DNA from: Acidobacteria bacterium Mor1
GTDB taxonomy: Bacteria > Acidobacteriota > Polarisedimenticolia > Polarisedimenticolales > Polarisedimenticolaceae
Direction of reading: 5' to 3'
NCBI GenBank assembly: GCA_001664505.1
Contig: CP011806.1
Location: 718,020 to 782,019, forward strand
DNA: 64,000 nt
Part shown: piece after piece, positions 19,948 through 28,469 of the stretch
Layout of the letters: each line of letters starts with the position of its first letter
How positions within the stretch are numbered: the stretch's first letter is position 1
Notes under the pieces: generated by a model
Seen by the model: the letters and a program-made list of their open reading frames with translations, nothing else
Told to the model about the DNA's origin: nothing
The model's database searches: none
Position numbers and translations under genes: made by a program

Positions 19948-20723
19948 GCACGTTCGAGGGGCCGGCGACTTCCGAGGGCCCAGCGTCTTTCGAGGGCAAG
20001 GTCGCCCTGGTGACCGGAGGGTCCCGCGGGATCGGCCGGGGCATCTCCCAGGCACTGGCCGACAGCGGTGCCGAGGTGGTCGTCGCGGCCCGGGGACTCG
20101 AGGGGGCAGAGCGAACCGCTGCCGAGATCGTCGAGTCGGGCGGCAAGGCCCGGGGCATATCACTGGATATCGGCGACGACGCTTCGGTCGAGGCCGGGGT
20201 CAAAGCCCTGGTCAGCGACTATGGTACAATCCCGCTTCTCGTGAACAACGCAGGGATCACCCGCGATAACCTGTTGTTGCGCATGAAGAAAGACGAATGG
20301 GATCATGTTATCGGGACCAACCTGACGGGCATCTACCGGATGTGCCGCGCGGTGGTTCCTAGCATGGTAAAGAAACGCTTCGGACGCATCGTCAACGTCA
20401 CCTCGGTGGTCGGGTCGATGGGGAATCCCGGCCAGTCCAACTACGCAGCGTCCAAGTCGGGGATTGAAGGATTCTCACGTAGCCTCGCTCGCGAACTCGC
20501 CTCACGGAACATCACCGTCAACTGCGTCGCTCCCGGTTTCATCGAGACCGACATGACGGCGGACCTGGGCGAGGACACGCGCAAGAAGCTACTGGATCAG
20601 GTTCCGATCAAACGTCTCGGAACCCCGCAGGATGTGGCTGCCGCCGTGAGCTTCCTGCTGGGAGACGGGGCGAGCTACATCACCGGCTGTACGCTGGAAG
20701 TCAACGGCGGCATGTACATGTAA
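19944..20723 (+). CDS. fabG: 3-oxoacyl-ACP reductase
   Basis: NADPH-dependent reduction of 3-oxoacyl-ACP in the elongation cycle. 259 residues, a classical short-chain dehydrogenase. It has the glycine-rich TGGSRGIGRG, NNAG, the catalytic Ser in NVTSVVG and YAASK (Tyr and Lys). The ATG overlaps the fabD stop. The N-terminus is extended by about 12 residues that repeat the native start of the domain: the unit TFEGPA, then TSEGPA, then the genuine SFEGKVALVTGG. Confidence 0.96.
   Translation: MSTFEGPATSEGPASFEGKVALVTGGSRGIGRGISQALADSGAEVVVAARGLEGAERTAAEIVESGGKARGISLDIGDDASVEAGVKALVSDYGTIPLLVNNAGITRDNLLLRMKKDEWDHVIGTNLTGIYRMCRAVVPSMVKKRFGRIVNVTSVVGSMGNPGQSNYAASKSGIEGFSRSLARELASRNITVNCVAPGFIETDMTADLGEDTRKKLLDQVPIKRLGTPQDVAAAVSFLLGDGASYITGCTLEVNGGMYM
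19950..20003 (+). repeat. 18-bp repeat x3 at the 5' end of fabG
   Basis: In-frame units at 19950-19967, 19968-19985 and 19986-20003 share the core ttcgaggg. The third encodes the native SFEGKV start of the reductase domain; the first two are diverged copies of it. Confidence 0.75.
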
Positions 20724-20756
20724 TCGCCCTCGGGCGACTCAACCACAGTCAGTAAC

Positions 20757-20783
20757 TTGCCGGAAACGTCAAAGCTCCGGCAA
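20757..20783. promoter_or_regulatory. Stem-loop between fabG and acpP
   Basis: Perfect 8-base arms TTGCCGGA (20757-20764) and TCCGGCAA (20776-20783) enclose an 11-base loop. A smaller hairpin, TCGCC-ctcg-GGCGA, lies just upstream at 20724-20737. No U-run follows either, so a processing or stability element protecting the acpP message is likelier than a terminator. Confidence 0.5.
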
Positions 20784-20879
20784 ACTGAAAGTAGCAATAA
20801 GCAAGCAGCAATTAGAAGTTGCAAGTGATGAAAGCGTCGGAAAGCGGGCATCCCGCGGACGGCGTGGAGGTAGAAATTC

Positions 20880-21116
20880 ATGGCTTCGGTCGCAGAAAAG
20901 GTCAAACACATCATCGTGGAGCAACTGGGAGTCGATGAGGAGGAGGTCAAGGAAGCGGCCTCGTTCGTCGACGATCTCGGTGCGGATTCCCTCGATGTCG
21001 TCGAGCTGGTCATGGCTCTCGAAGAAGAGTTCGGAATGGAGATCAGCGACGAGGACGCCGAGAAGCTGTCCACGGTCAAAGAGGCAATCAGCTACATCGA
21101 AAGCAAACAGAAGTAG
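20880..21116 (+). CDS. acpP: Acyl carrier protein
   Basis: Carries acyl chains on a 4'-phosphopantetheine arm. 78 residues, acidic. The attachment Ser37 sits in the invariant DSL motif of [18 protein letters not shown]. The 156-base leader is AT-richer than its surroundings and holds two hairpins, so acpP may also be expressed or processed separately from the upstream fab genes. Confidence 0.98.
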   Translation: MASVAEKVKHIIVEQLGVDEEEVKEAASFVDDLGADSLDVVELVMALEEEFGMEISDEDAEKLSTVKEAISYIESKQK

Positions 21117-21266
21117 CAAGTTGCTTGAGCTTTCTGCGGCCGCGGCGCGAGTTCCTCCGGGGGCCGTCGCGGCTGCTTTGTGTCTGGCCGAAACAGCTCC
21201 GGCCGATCCAAGTCCGGCCTCGTTGAACGGGAGGTCGGCAGGCAGCGAAGAAAGGATGCGTCGCGG

Positions 21267-22505
21267 ATGAAGCGTCGAGTCGTCGTCACCGGCATGGGCG
21301 TCCTCTCGCCTCTGGGCCACAGCACCGGGGAAACCTGGAACGCGCTGGTCGAGGGGCGGAGCGGCATCGGCCCGATCACTCATTTCGATCCGGAAGCCTA
21401 CCCGACCCGCATCGCGGGGGAGGTCAAGGACTTCGACGTCTCCAAGTTCCTCGACAAGAAGGCGGCCCGCAAGATGGACCGCTTCAGCCACTTCGCTATC
21501 GCCGCCACCAAGGAGGCGCTGGAAGACGCCTCGCTCACCATCGACGAGAGCAACGCCGAGCGCATCGGCGTCTACCTCGGGTCGGGCATCGGCGGTCTGC
21601 CGCTACTGGAAGAACAACACAAGGTCTTGATGGCGCGAGGGCCGCGGCGCATGTCGCCGTTCTTCATCCCCGGCATGATCGTCAACCTGGCTGCCGGGCA
21701 GGTGTCGATTTTCTTCGGCGCCAAGGGACCCAACCTGGCGGTCGCCACCGCCTGCGCCACCGGCTCTCACGCCATCGGCGAATCCTTTCGGTTGATCCGC
21801 GAAGGCTATGCCGACGGTATGATCTGCGGCGGCACCGAGGCGGTGATCACCGAAATGTCCGTCGGCGGCTTCTGCGCCATGAAGGCGATGTCCACCCGCA
21901 ACGACGAACCGGAACGGGCCAGCCGTCCCTTCGACAGCGAGCGGGACGGCTTCGTCATGGGAGAAGGCGCAGGCGTCCTCATTCTCGAGGAGCGGGAGTA
22001 TGCGATCTCCCGTGGGGCACGGATCCTGGCCGAGGTGCTGGGCTACGGCATGTCCGGCGACGCGTACCACATCTCCGCACCCTCGGCCGACGGCGACGGA
22101 CCGATCCGGGCCATGCGCATCGCGTTGAACGATGCGAATCTCTCGCCCGACTCGATCGACTACATCAACGCCCACGGCACCTCGACTCCCGCCGGTGACA
22201 AGGCGGAGACCCTCGCGGTCAAGAAGGTTTTCGGCGATCACGCGCAGAAGCTCGCTTTCGCCTCGACCAAGTCGATGACCGGGCACCTGCTCGGAGCGGC
22301 CGGGGGGCTGGAGACCGCCGTCAGCGTCCTCGCGGTTCACCACGACGTCATCCCGCCGACGATCAACTACGAGAACCCGGACCCCGAGTGCGATCTCGAC
22401 TGCGTGCCCAACGAGGCACGCCGCACCGAGGTCAACGTGGCGCTGAACAACTCCTTCGGCTTCGGCGGCACCAACGCCACCCTGATCCTGGGCAAGCACC
22501 GCTAA
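21267..22505 (+). CDS. fabF: Beta-ketoacyl-ACP synthase II
   Basis: Elongating condensing enzyme. 412 residues starting MKRRVVVTGMGVLSPLG, with AAAGGA about 10 bases upstream; the open frame further upstream is not part of the family. The catalytic Cys is in ATACATGSHAIG, and the histidines in NAHGTSTPAGD and MTGHLLGAAGG. It directly follows acpP, as in many bacteria, and closes the fab operon. No clear terminator follows it. Confidence 0.97.
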   Translation: MKRRVVVTGMGVLSPLGHSTGETWNALVEGRSGIGPITHFDPEAYPTRIAGEVKDFDVSKFLDKKAARKMDRFSHFAIAATKEALEDASLTIDESNAERIGVYLGSGIGGLPLLEEQHKVLMARGPRRMSPFFIPGMIVNLAAGQVSIFFGAKGPNLAVATACATGSHAIGESFRLIREGYADGMICGGTEAVITEMSVGGFCAMKAMSTRNDEPERASRPFDSERDGFVMGEGAGVLILEEREYAISRGARILAEVLGYGMSGDAYHISAPSADGDGPIRAMRIALNDANLSPDSIDYINAHGTSTPAGDKAETLAVKKVFGDHAQKLAFASTKSMTGHLLGAAGGLETAVSVLAVHHDVIPPTINYENPDPECDLDCVPNEARRTEVNVALNNSFGFGGTNATLILGKHR

Positions 22506-22605
22506 CCGGCAGCACGGCGGGTTCGGCCGGGCAGGCCGGCGTTCTTGAGACTCGGAGCGAGCATCGAACTCGGGGAGCTCCGTGGACCGACGCGCCGGAC
22601 TCGGC

Positions 22606-24633
22606 CTACGCCAGACGCCGCTCGTTGCGGTACCAGCTAGCGAGATCCTTGCGTCCGAGGCGCCACAGCAGCCCCAGCGGCGCCCTACCGCGGCATCGAG
22701 CCAGACCTCCGTGCTCCCCGCGCTGATGGTGAAAGCGGCACAAGCAGATCCGATTCGCCGGGTCGCTGGGGTCCCCGCCACGGGATCGGTACTGCACGTG
22801 GTGATCCTCGAGGTTGCGGCGTGACGTGCACCCCGGTGCGGCGCAGCGCCAACCATCCCGCACGTAGATCGCTTCAGCCCGGGGTTTGGCCCCCTGGCGC
22901 CTGTCCCAGGTGGCGGAGAAGTCCTCGAGCATCGCCAGCAGCCCGACCCAGGCGGGCACTCGCCGGCACCTGGAGGTGAACTGCCATGCCATGTGAACCG
23001 CGACGGCGTGTTCCCCGGGAGAGGGCTCCGTATCCCAGGGGAGTTCTTCCGCCGCCCTCCCGATTAGCCGCCGCGCGGATTCGATAGCGCCGAGGAGTTC
23101 GTCGGCAAGACCGGACTCGAGGCGGAACCGGAGGAAAACGTCCGAGGACGTGCCAGCCCGCGAGCACCGCTCGACGGCCGCGTTGGTGTCCCCGACGCGC
23201 AGCTCCAGTGCACGATGCCAGCTCTCGTCGGTCGGCGGGGCCGCGGAAGCTGCGTCTGAGGGCCTGGGCCCGAGGCCAAGCGCCGCAACCTCGTCCCGCA
23301 AGCGCTTGACGGTGACCTCGCGGGCCCGTCGAACCCAGGCGTCGCGAATGCCAGGGTCTTTCGCCGCCGGCGCCCCATGGCCTCCAGGCATGCGCTCCGA
23401 CCGTCCTATCGCCCGAAGCGCAAGGAGCGCTGCCTCCGTTCCCAGTTGACCGGACTCGTACGCTTCCTCGAGAGTCGGCACCCTCGTCGCTCGGCGCGCG
23501 ATACGAGCCCGGGTTTCGAGGGAGGTGCGCGACATTCCGAGACGTTCTTCGGCGTAGTGCCCGGCACAGGAGAATCCCAACTGCCGCCATGCACCACGGC
23601 GGCTCATCTCGGCGAGCACGCGGCCCAGCCTGCGCTCCAGCTCGCCGACCAGAGCCAGCAACCGGCGCAGCCGGTCGTGTAGCCCGGCCGGATCCGTAGG
23701 TGACCCGGCGGCGCGCAGCCTCATGAAGTCTCGCAACGCAGCGTCCTGGAACATCAACCCGAGCACCGATGCGTCATCGCTCGGTGGAGTCAGCAATGAC
23801 CAACGGCCGGAGGATCGCTCGAGCAGGGCCTCGATCTCGGCACGGGACGGGGAACGACGCAGGGGTTCCGCGACGACGTCGGGTGGATGGGGGCCGGCGT
23901 GAGCCTCAGCCAGCATCGCCTCGAGGAACTCGCTCACAGGAAGGTCCGACCCGCTGACCGCTCTGAACAACTTGAGGCAGGCGTCAAACGCATCTCTTAT
24001 CGAGGAGGGCAATCCGATCCGCACGAGCCGCCTATCGGTGTCGGAGGTTTCGGCGCGCGCCCCCTCAGAGTCTCCCGAAGCCGGTGCCTGCTGCTTCGCC
24101 GCGCCGATCGCGCCACGCAACTCCCGAACGGTCATCGAGCGGGCGCGAGCCAACCAAGTGTCGAGGGTCCCTTCGCTGGCGACATCCAGCACCAACGTCG
24201 CAGCAACCCACCCGAGAGGGCGCTCGCCATCGCTCCCATCGAGGGCCTGGCCGAGGCGGGGGAAGCGCTCCAGCCCGCGACCGAGCCGCGCCATATCTCG
24301 CAGCCAGCGGCCGCTTCGTCCGAGGCACTCCCGGGTGTAGTCGTCGCAACGGGCGTGGCCGAATAGGACCCAGATCTTTTTCTCGACCACCTGGGCGGCT
24401 GCCTTGGCGACCAACGGCACAACCTGATCCGCCGCTTGCCGAAGAAGCAGCGTTGCGGTGTCGAGCTGAAACACGTCTCCGGCTTGCCGGAGCCAATCGC
24501 TGTGCGGGTCGAGTCCGGGGAGAGGCACCGAACCCGAGCCGGAGGCACCTCTTCGGGAGCCGGGCGCACCGAGTCGGGATGAGCGTTGTGCGGCTCGTGA
24601 CCCTGATTGAGTGGAGTGATTCACTCGAAGCAT
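22606..24633 (-). CDS. HNH endonuclease-domain protein with duplicated helical modules
   Basis: 675 residues. The last 80 form an HNH nuclease domain: a CAAPGC pair, the metal-binding DHHVQYRSRGGD, then LCRFHH with the second Cys and His residues. The first 520 residues consist of two related helical modules (about 60-190 and 330-470). Each has a YxxExLGxS-like segment followed by an Arg/Leu-rich helix and an Ala-rich L-A-A stretch, recalling the DUF222/13E12-type regions that accompany HNH domains in actinobacteria. It is probably DNA-binding and cytosolic; the substrate is unknown. It lies alone on the minus strand between fabF and GAPDH without terminal repeats or a partner methylase. Domestication or a solitary mobile-type nuclease are both possible. 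The start is uncertain because no Shine-Dalgarno is seen. Confidence 0.85.
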   Translation of the reverse strand: MLRVNHSTQSGSRAAQRSSRLGAPGSRRGASGSGSVPLPGLDPHSDWLRQAGDVFQLDTATLLLRQAADQVVPLVAKAAAQVVEKKIWVLFGHARCDDYTRECLGRSGRWLRDMARLGRGLERFPRLGQALDGSDGERPLGWVAATLVLDVASEGTLDTWLARARSMTVRELRGAIGAAKQQAPASGDSEGARAETSDTDRRLVRIGLPSSIRDAFDACLKLFRAVSGSDLPVSEFLEAMLAEAHAGPHPPDVVAEPLRRSPSRAEIEALLERSSGRWSLLTPPSDDASVLGLMFQDAALRDFMRLRAAGSPTDPAGLHDRLRRLLALVGELERRLGRVLAEMSRRGAWRQLGFSCAGHYAEERLGMSRTSLETRARIARRATRVPTLEEAYESGQLGTEAALLALRAIGRSERMPGGHGAPAAKDPGIRDAWVRRAREVTVKRLRDEVAALGLGPRPSDAASAAPPTDESWHRALELRVGDTNAAVERCSRAGTSSDVFLRFRLESGLADELLGAIESARRLIGRAAEELPWDTEPSPGEHAVAVHMAWQFTSRCRRVPAWVGLLAMLEDFSATWDRRQGAKPRAEAIYVRDGWRCAAPGCTSRRNLEDHHVQYRSRGGDPSDPANRICLCRFHHQRGEHGGLARCRGRAPLGLLWRLGRKDLASWYRNERRLA

Positions 24634-24791
24634 TGTATGAAGGGCAGGGGACGGAAGGCAGTGGTCAAGGAGGTTCCCGGGTTCGCGATCGAAAACGAAA
24701 ACAACGCGCCAACACCTGGATCGTCGTGCAACGCACCACCACGATGAATGGTGCGAAGCACTACCTCAACGGGCATCACCCCCCACCAACG

Positions 24792-24819
24792 AAAAGAGGC
24801 CGCCGAAGGCGGCCCCTCT
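24792..24819 (-). terminator. Rho-independent terminator after GAPDH
   Basis: On the minus strand AGAGGgg-CCGCC-ttc-GGCGG-CCTCT is followed by TTTT. The arms are at 24795-24804 and 24808-24819 with a two-base bulge. It lies 34 bases past the GAPDH stop. Confidence 0.75.
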
Positions 24820-24852
24820 GCGGCGCCTCAGCGCCGGGCTACGAACGAAGCG

Positions 24853-25926
24853 CTAGACTTCGTCGTAGAAGTAGTCCTTCAGGCACTGCACTCTCTCCTC
24901 GTAATCATCCGGGTAGATGAACCAGGTCGCCGCGGCGATCGACGAGAGCAGCGAGTTACCGTCCTGGGGCGTGAAGCAGTAGCCGACGATCTCGTGGTCG
25001 TTGCGCACCGTCAGGGTCGGGGCCGACACCACCGTCACATTGAGAATGCGGCCGTAGTGGCCCTGGTCGCGGCCGAAGGAGAACACCGCGTTGGCCGAGC
25101 TCTTGTAGGTGATGGCCATGCGGTCGTTGGCGTCGATGCGCTCACGCAGCTTCTCGACGGTCGTGGGGTTCTTGACCCGGATGTCGAAGTAGATGGTGTG
25201 CATGTACTGGGTGTTGAGCTTGATCGCCGACGAGAACAGGTTCAGGTCGTGGCCCATGGTGTTGAACAGGTGCCAGGCATCCCGGGCGTGGTGGGTGCCG
25301 AAGCGGGCGTCCTTGTGCTTGCCGACCTGGGGGGAGGGGACGAAGCTGCCGTCCTGGGAGATGTCGTTGGAGCGGCGCATGCAGATGAAGCGCCCCTCGA
25401 CGACGTTTTCCGGGCCGCCGTCTTCCAGCGCCAGGGTGTCGATCAGGATCGACAGGTTGTGGGTGTTGCAGGACACGACCTGGATGTATTGATCCTCACC
25501 CCGCTTGAGGGTGTTGTCGTTGATGCCCCGGGCGTAAGGCTTGCCGAAGCCGAACTCACTGCCCTGGGCGATGAAGCCGAGGGTGTTGTTGGCGAATTTC
25601 TCGTAGTACTGGGACTTGTTCTGGGTGCCGACACCCGACGGGGTGCAGTCGATCACGACCGCGGCCCGTTCGATCGCTTCCTCGGTTTCGTAAGAAGGTT
25701 CCATGCCCAGATCCTGGAAACCCTTGACCGAGGGGCTGTCGGTGACCAGCTTCGCGCCGCGCTTGATCAGGTTCACCACCTTGGAACGGTCGGTCAGCAG
25801 CGGCGTCCGCTTGTGGAAGGTGACCTCCTCGAGGCCAAGGGCATCCTTGTACTCGGTGAGCAGTCCGGTAAGCGGCTCACCGATGGTTCCGGTGCCGACG
25901 ACATGCACGATGGGGCGCACACCCAT
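24853..25926 (-). CDS. Archaeal-type (type II) glyceraldehyde-3-phosphate dehydrogenase
   Basis: Phosphorylating oxidation of glyceraldehyde-3-phosphate with NAD(P). 357 residues. The product differs from classical bacterial GapA: the nucleotide fold begins VVGTGTIGEPL, a DCTPSGVGTQNK segment matches the archaeal DATPEGIGAKN pattern, and the catalytic Cys153 is in VSCNTHNLS, where GapA has SCTTN. The start is ATG 25926, with AAGGAG 8 bases upstream; a longer open frame running through the divergent promoter region into hprK is rejected. It has its own promoter and terminator. Bacterial copies of this type are thought to derive from archaeal or deep-branching lineages. Cofactor choice cannot be read off. 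Confidence 0.9.
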   Translation of the reverse strand: MGVRPIVHVVGTGTIGEPLTGLLTEYKDALGLEEVTFHKRTPLLTDRSKVVNLIKRGAKLVTDSPSVKGFQDLGMEPSYETEEAIERAAVVIDCTPSGVGTQNKSQYYEKFANNTLGFIAQGSEFGFGKPYARGINDNTLKRGEDQYIQVVSCNTHNLSILIDTLALEDGGPENVVEGRFICMRRSNDISQDGSFVPSPQVGKHKDARFGTHHARDAWHLFNTMGHDLNLFSSAIKLNTQYMHTIYFDIRVKNPTTVEKLRERIDANDRMAITYKSSANAVFSFGRDQGHYGRILNVTVVSAPTLTVRNDHEIVGYCFTPQDGNSLLSSIAAATWFIYPDDYEERVQCLKDYFYDEV

Positions 25927-26019
25927 GATCTGACTCCTTCTCGGAGGGCCTAAACAGGGCGAAATCCGAGGATTAGTGGTGAATCGATTGTTCCGCCCCA
26001 GAAGGGCTGCAGACCCGCT

Positions 26020-26048
26020 AGTATCGCAAGGGGGATTTTGCTTGTCAA
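26020..26048 (-). promoter_or_regulatory. Promoter of the GAPDH gene
   Basis: On the minus strand TTGACA (26043-26048), a 17-base spacer and GATACT (26020-26025). The predicted start lies near 26013, giving a leader of about 85 bases. It is back to back with the hprK promoter. Confidence 0.6.
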
Positions 26049-26066
26049 AGGCCATCGGCGGGCTCC

Positions 26067-26096
26067 TTGACAGCCCCGGCCGGCGACTCCTATGAT
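26067..26096 (+). promoter_or_regulatory. Promoter of the hprK-rapZ-PTS operon
   Basis: TTGACA (26067-26072), an 18-base spacer and TATGAT (26091-26096). The expected start is near 26103. Only 18 bases separate its -35 box from the -35 box of the divergent GAPDH promoter, so a shared regulator could control both. Confidence 0.7.
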
Positions 26097-26134
26097 GCCA
26101 AAGGTCTAGCCCCTTCAACGACTTGGAGCCATTG

Positions 26135-27175
26135 GTGGGACAGCACGAAAGCTGCGCCATCCCGACGATGCTGGTGCGCGAACTGCTCACCGACGAGTCG
26201 GCCGAAAGCCTGGGGCTGTCGTTGATCGGCGGCGAGTCCGGCCTGGACAACGTGATCAACCGGGCCCGGATCCAAAAGCCCGGCCTCGCCCTCGCCGGCT
26301 TCCTCGAATACATCCACGCCGGCCGGGTCCAGGTACTGGGCAAGTCCGAGATGACCTTTCTCGGCGAGCGCACCCCGGCGGAGCGGGGCCGCATCATCTC
26401 CCAGCTCTGCCGCCACGGGGTCAGCTGCTTCGTGCTGACCACGAATCTCGAGCCGCCCGAGGAACTCTGCGAGCAGAGCGAACATCACCAGGTGCCGGTT
26501 CTCGGAACCGAGCTTTCCTCCTCCGAGGCGATCGACCGGCTGACCCGCTATCTCGAAGACCGCCTGGCGCCTCGTTCGGTAACCCACGGCGTGCTGCTCG
26601 ACGTTTACGGCCTGGGTGTCCTGCTCCTCGGCGACAGCGGCATGGGCAAGAGCGAGTGCGCCCTGGACCTGGTGGTTCGCGGCCACCGGCTGGTCTCCGA
26701 CGACGTGGTGGAGATGAGGCGCCGCGGCGGCATGATCGTCGGCACCGGTCCTGAGTTGACCCGCTACCACATGGAGCTGCGCGGGGTCGGCATCATCAAC
26801 GTCAAGGACCTGTTCGGCGTGGCCTCGGTCCGCCACAGCAAGTACGTCGAGTACGTCATCCGCCTCGACCCCTGGCAGCCTGGGAAGCGCTACGACCGTC
26901 TCGGCCTCGACGAGCAGGGCTACGACGTGCTCGGCATCGAGTTGCCCTACGTCGAGATGCCCGTGGGTCCCGGCAGGAACCTGTCGGTCCTGATCGAGGT
27001 AGCGGCCCGCAACCACCTTTTGAAGCTCAAGGGGTATCATCCTGCTCGTCAGCTGGCCCGCAAGCTGGGCGAACAGCTCCAGCCCGGCCGGTTCGAGGAC
27101 GCCCCGGAGGTCGAGCCGGAAGAGGAAGAGGTCCGGGCCAACACCCGCAGCCCTGAACGGGACGAGGAAGACTGA
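26135..27175 (+). CDS. hprK: HPr kinase/phosphorylase
   Basis: Phosphorylates and dephosphorylates Ser46 of HPr in response to metabolites. 346 residues from GTG 26135, chosen because GGAG lies 6 bases upstream; TTG 26123 and ATG 26168 are alternatives. The N-terminal MurF-like domain (to about 150) contains QKPGLALAGFLEYI. The kinase domain has the Walker A loop GDSGMGKS at 166-173, the SDDVVEMRR segment, the signature ELRGVGIINVKDLFG and a C-terminal EVAARNHLLKLKG block. It heads an operon with rapZ (2-base gap), EIIA, HPr and EI, and its substrate HPr carries the required serine. Confidence 0.96.
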   Translation: MGQHESCAIPTMLVRELLTDESAESLGLSLIGGESGLDNVINRARIQKPGLALAGFLEYIHAGRVQVLGKSEMTFLGERTPAERGRIISQLCRHGVSCFVLTTNLEPPEELCEQSEHHQVPVLGTELSSSEAIDRLTRYLEDRLAPRSVTHGVLLDVYGLGVLLLGDSGMGKSECALDLVVRGHRLVSDDVVEMRRRGGMIVGTGPELTRYHMELRGVGIINVKDLFGVASVRHSKYVEYVIRLDPWQPGKRYDRLGLDEQGYDVLGIELPYVEMPVGPGRNLSVLIEVAARNHLLKLKGYHPARQLARKLGEQLQPGRFEDAPEVEPEEEEVRANTRSPERDEED

Positions 27176-27177
27176 CC

Positions 27178-28041
27178 GTGGAACGACTGGTGATCATCAC
27201 GGGCCTGTCCGGTTCCGGAAAGTCCCTGGCCGCCCAGGCCTTCGAAGACCTCGGCTACTTCTGCGTCGACAACCTGCCGGTGGCGCTGATTCCCCGTTTC
27301 TACGAACTGATCCAGCGCAGCGCCGAGCAGATTCCCCGTGCGGCCCTGGTCGTCGACATCCGCGAGAAGGACTTCCTCGACCACGTACCCGAGGCGCTCA
27401 AGGAGTTGCGCAACCTCGGGGCTCCGGTGAAGGTCACCTTCTTCGAGTGCGAGGACGAGATCCTCAAGCGCCGCTTCAGCACGACCCGGCGTCCGCATCC
27501 GATGGCCGCCACCTCGGGGTCCCTGGAGCAGGCGATTCACGATGAGCGCAAGGCGTTGGCGGCCCTGCGCGCGGAAGCGGACCGCATCATCGACACCAGC
27601 CGCTTCACCGCCCACGAACTTCGCGCGTTCCTGAAGAACGCCTACGGCGACCAGGAAGCGACCCGGGGCCCCAACATCAACGTGATGTCCTTCGGCTTCA
27701 AGTACGGGCTGCCTTCGGAAGCGGACCTGGTCTTCGACGTGCGCTTCCTGCCCAACCCGTACTTCGTCGAGGATCTGCGCCCGCTCAACGGCCGCAACGA
27801 GCCGGTGCAGGAATTCCTGGAGAGCAAACCCGAGACTCACGAGTTCCTCGGACGGCTCAAGACCTTCCTCGACTTCCTGATGCCGCTGTACGCGGCCGAG
27901 GGGAAGACCTATCTCACCATCGCGGTCGGCTGCACCGGCGGAAAGCACCGTTCGGTGATGCTGGCCGAAAGACTGCTCGAACACTTCAGTCAGACCGACC
28001 GGCCGGTCAGCGTCAGCCACCGGGATCTCGGCAAGGAATAG
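27178..28041 (+). CDS. rapZ: RapZ-like nucleotide-binding protein
   Basis: 287 residues, P-loop ATP/GTP-binding family (YvcJ/YhbJ). In enterobacteria RapZ delivers GlmZ RNA to RNase E and senses glucosamine-6-phosphate; outside that group the role is less clear. It shows Walker A GLSGSGKS near the N-terminus (9-16), VDNLPV, the RRPHPM segment and the C-terminal GCTGGKHRSVMLAERL block. GTG start. Its place between hprK and the EIIA gene is conserved in many proteobacteria. Confidence 0.95.
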   Translation: MERLVIITGLSGSGKSLAAQAFEDLGYFCVDNLPVALIPRFYELIQRSAEQIPRAALVVDIREKDFLDHVPEALKELRNLGAPVKVTFFECEDEILKRRFSTTRRPHPMAATSGSLEQAIHDERKALAALRAEADRIIDTSRFTAHELRAFLKNAYGDQEATRGPNINVMSFGFKYGLPSEADLVFDVRFLPNPYFVEDLRPLNGRNEPVQEFLESKPETHEFLGRLKTFLDFLMPLYAAEGKTYLTIAVGCTGGKHRSVMLAERLLEHFSQTDRPVSVSHRDLGKE

Positions 28042-28049
28042 AGGATCGC

Positions 28050-28469
28050 ATGCTCGGATTGATCGTGGTGACCCACGGCGGCGTCGCCGAAGAATTGGTT
28101 AAGGCCGCCAAGAAGATCCTGGGGGAGGTCGAATCCCTCGAAGCCGTCTCCATCGACTGGGACGACGACGTGAGCGACGCCACCACCCGGGTCGAGAAGG
28201 CGATCAAGCAGGTCGACCAGGGAGAGGGCGTGCTGGTGCTGACCGACATGTTCGGCGGCACCCCGACCAACCTGTCCCTGGCGTTGCTCGAACCCGGCCG
28301 GGTCGACATCGTCACCGGGGTCAACCTGCCGATGCTGATCAAGTTCACCAACCACCGTGACCAGTACGCCCTGACCGACGCCGCCGGCCATATCGCCGAG
28401 CAGGGCCGTCAGGCGATTCACGTAGCGTCGGAACTGCTCGAGCGCAGCACCGACGGAGAACCGAATTGA
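28050..28469 (+). CDS. PTS EIIA component, mannose family, stand-alone
   Basis: 139 residues. The phosphorylatable His9 lies in VVTHGG, and the family block LTDMFGGTPTN follows. It receives phosphate from HPr. No EIIB or EIIC domain is fused or encoded nearby, so it probably acts as a regulatory acceptor rather than in sugar uptake. Its stop overlaps the TTG start of the HPr gene. Confidence 0.93.
   Translation: MLGLIVVTHGGVAEELVKAAKKILGEVESLEAVSIDWDDDVSDATTRVEKAIKQVDQGEGVLVLTDMFGGTPTNLSLALLEPGRVDIVTGVNLPMLIKFTNHRDQYALTDAAGHIAEQGRQAIHVASELLERSTDGEPN

Noticed and set aside
22606..22860. Possible plus-strand gene downstream of fabF
   Set aside because: Short frames lie opposite the HNH domain, which has clear zinc and metal ligands on the minus strand.
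24853..26442. Extended 529-residue frame for the GAPDH gene
   Set aside because: The extension runs across both divergent promoters and into hprK. The family start and AAGGAG site place the ATG at 25926.
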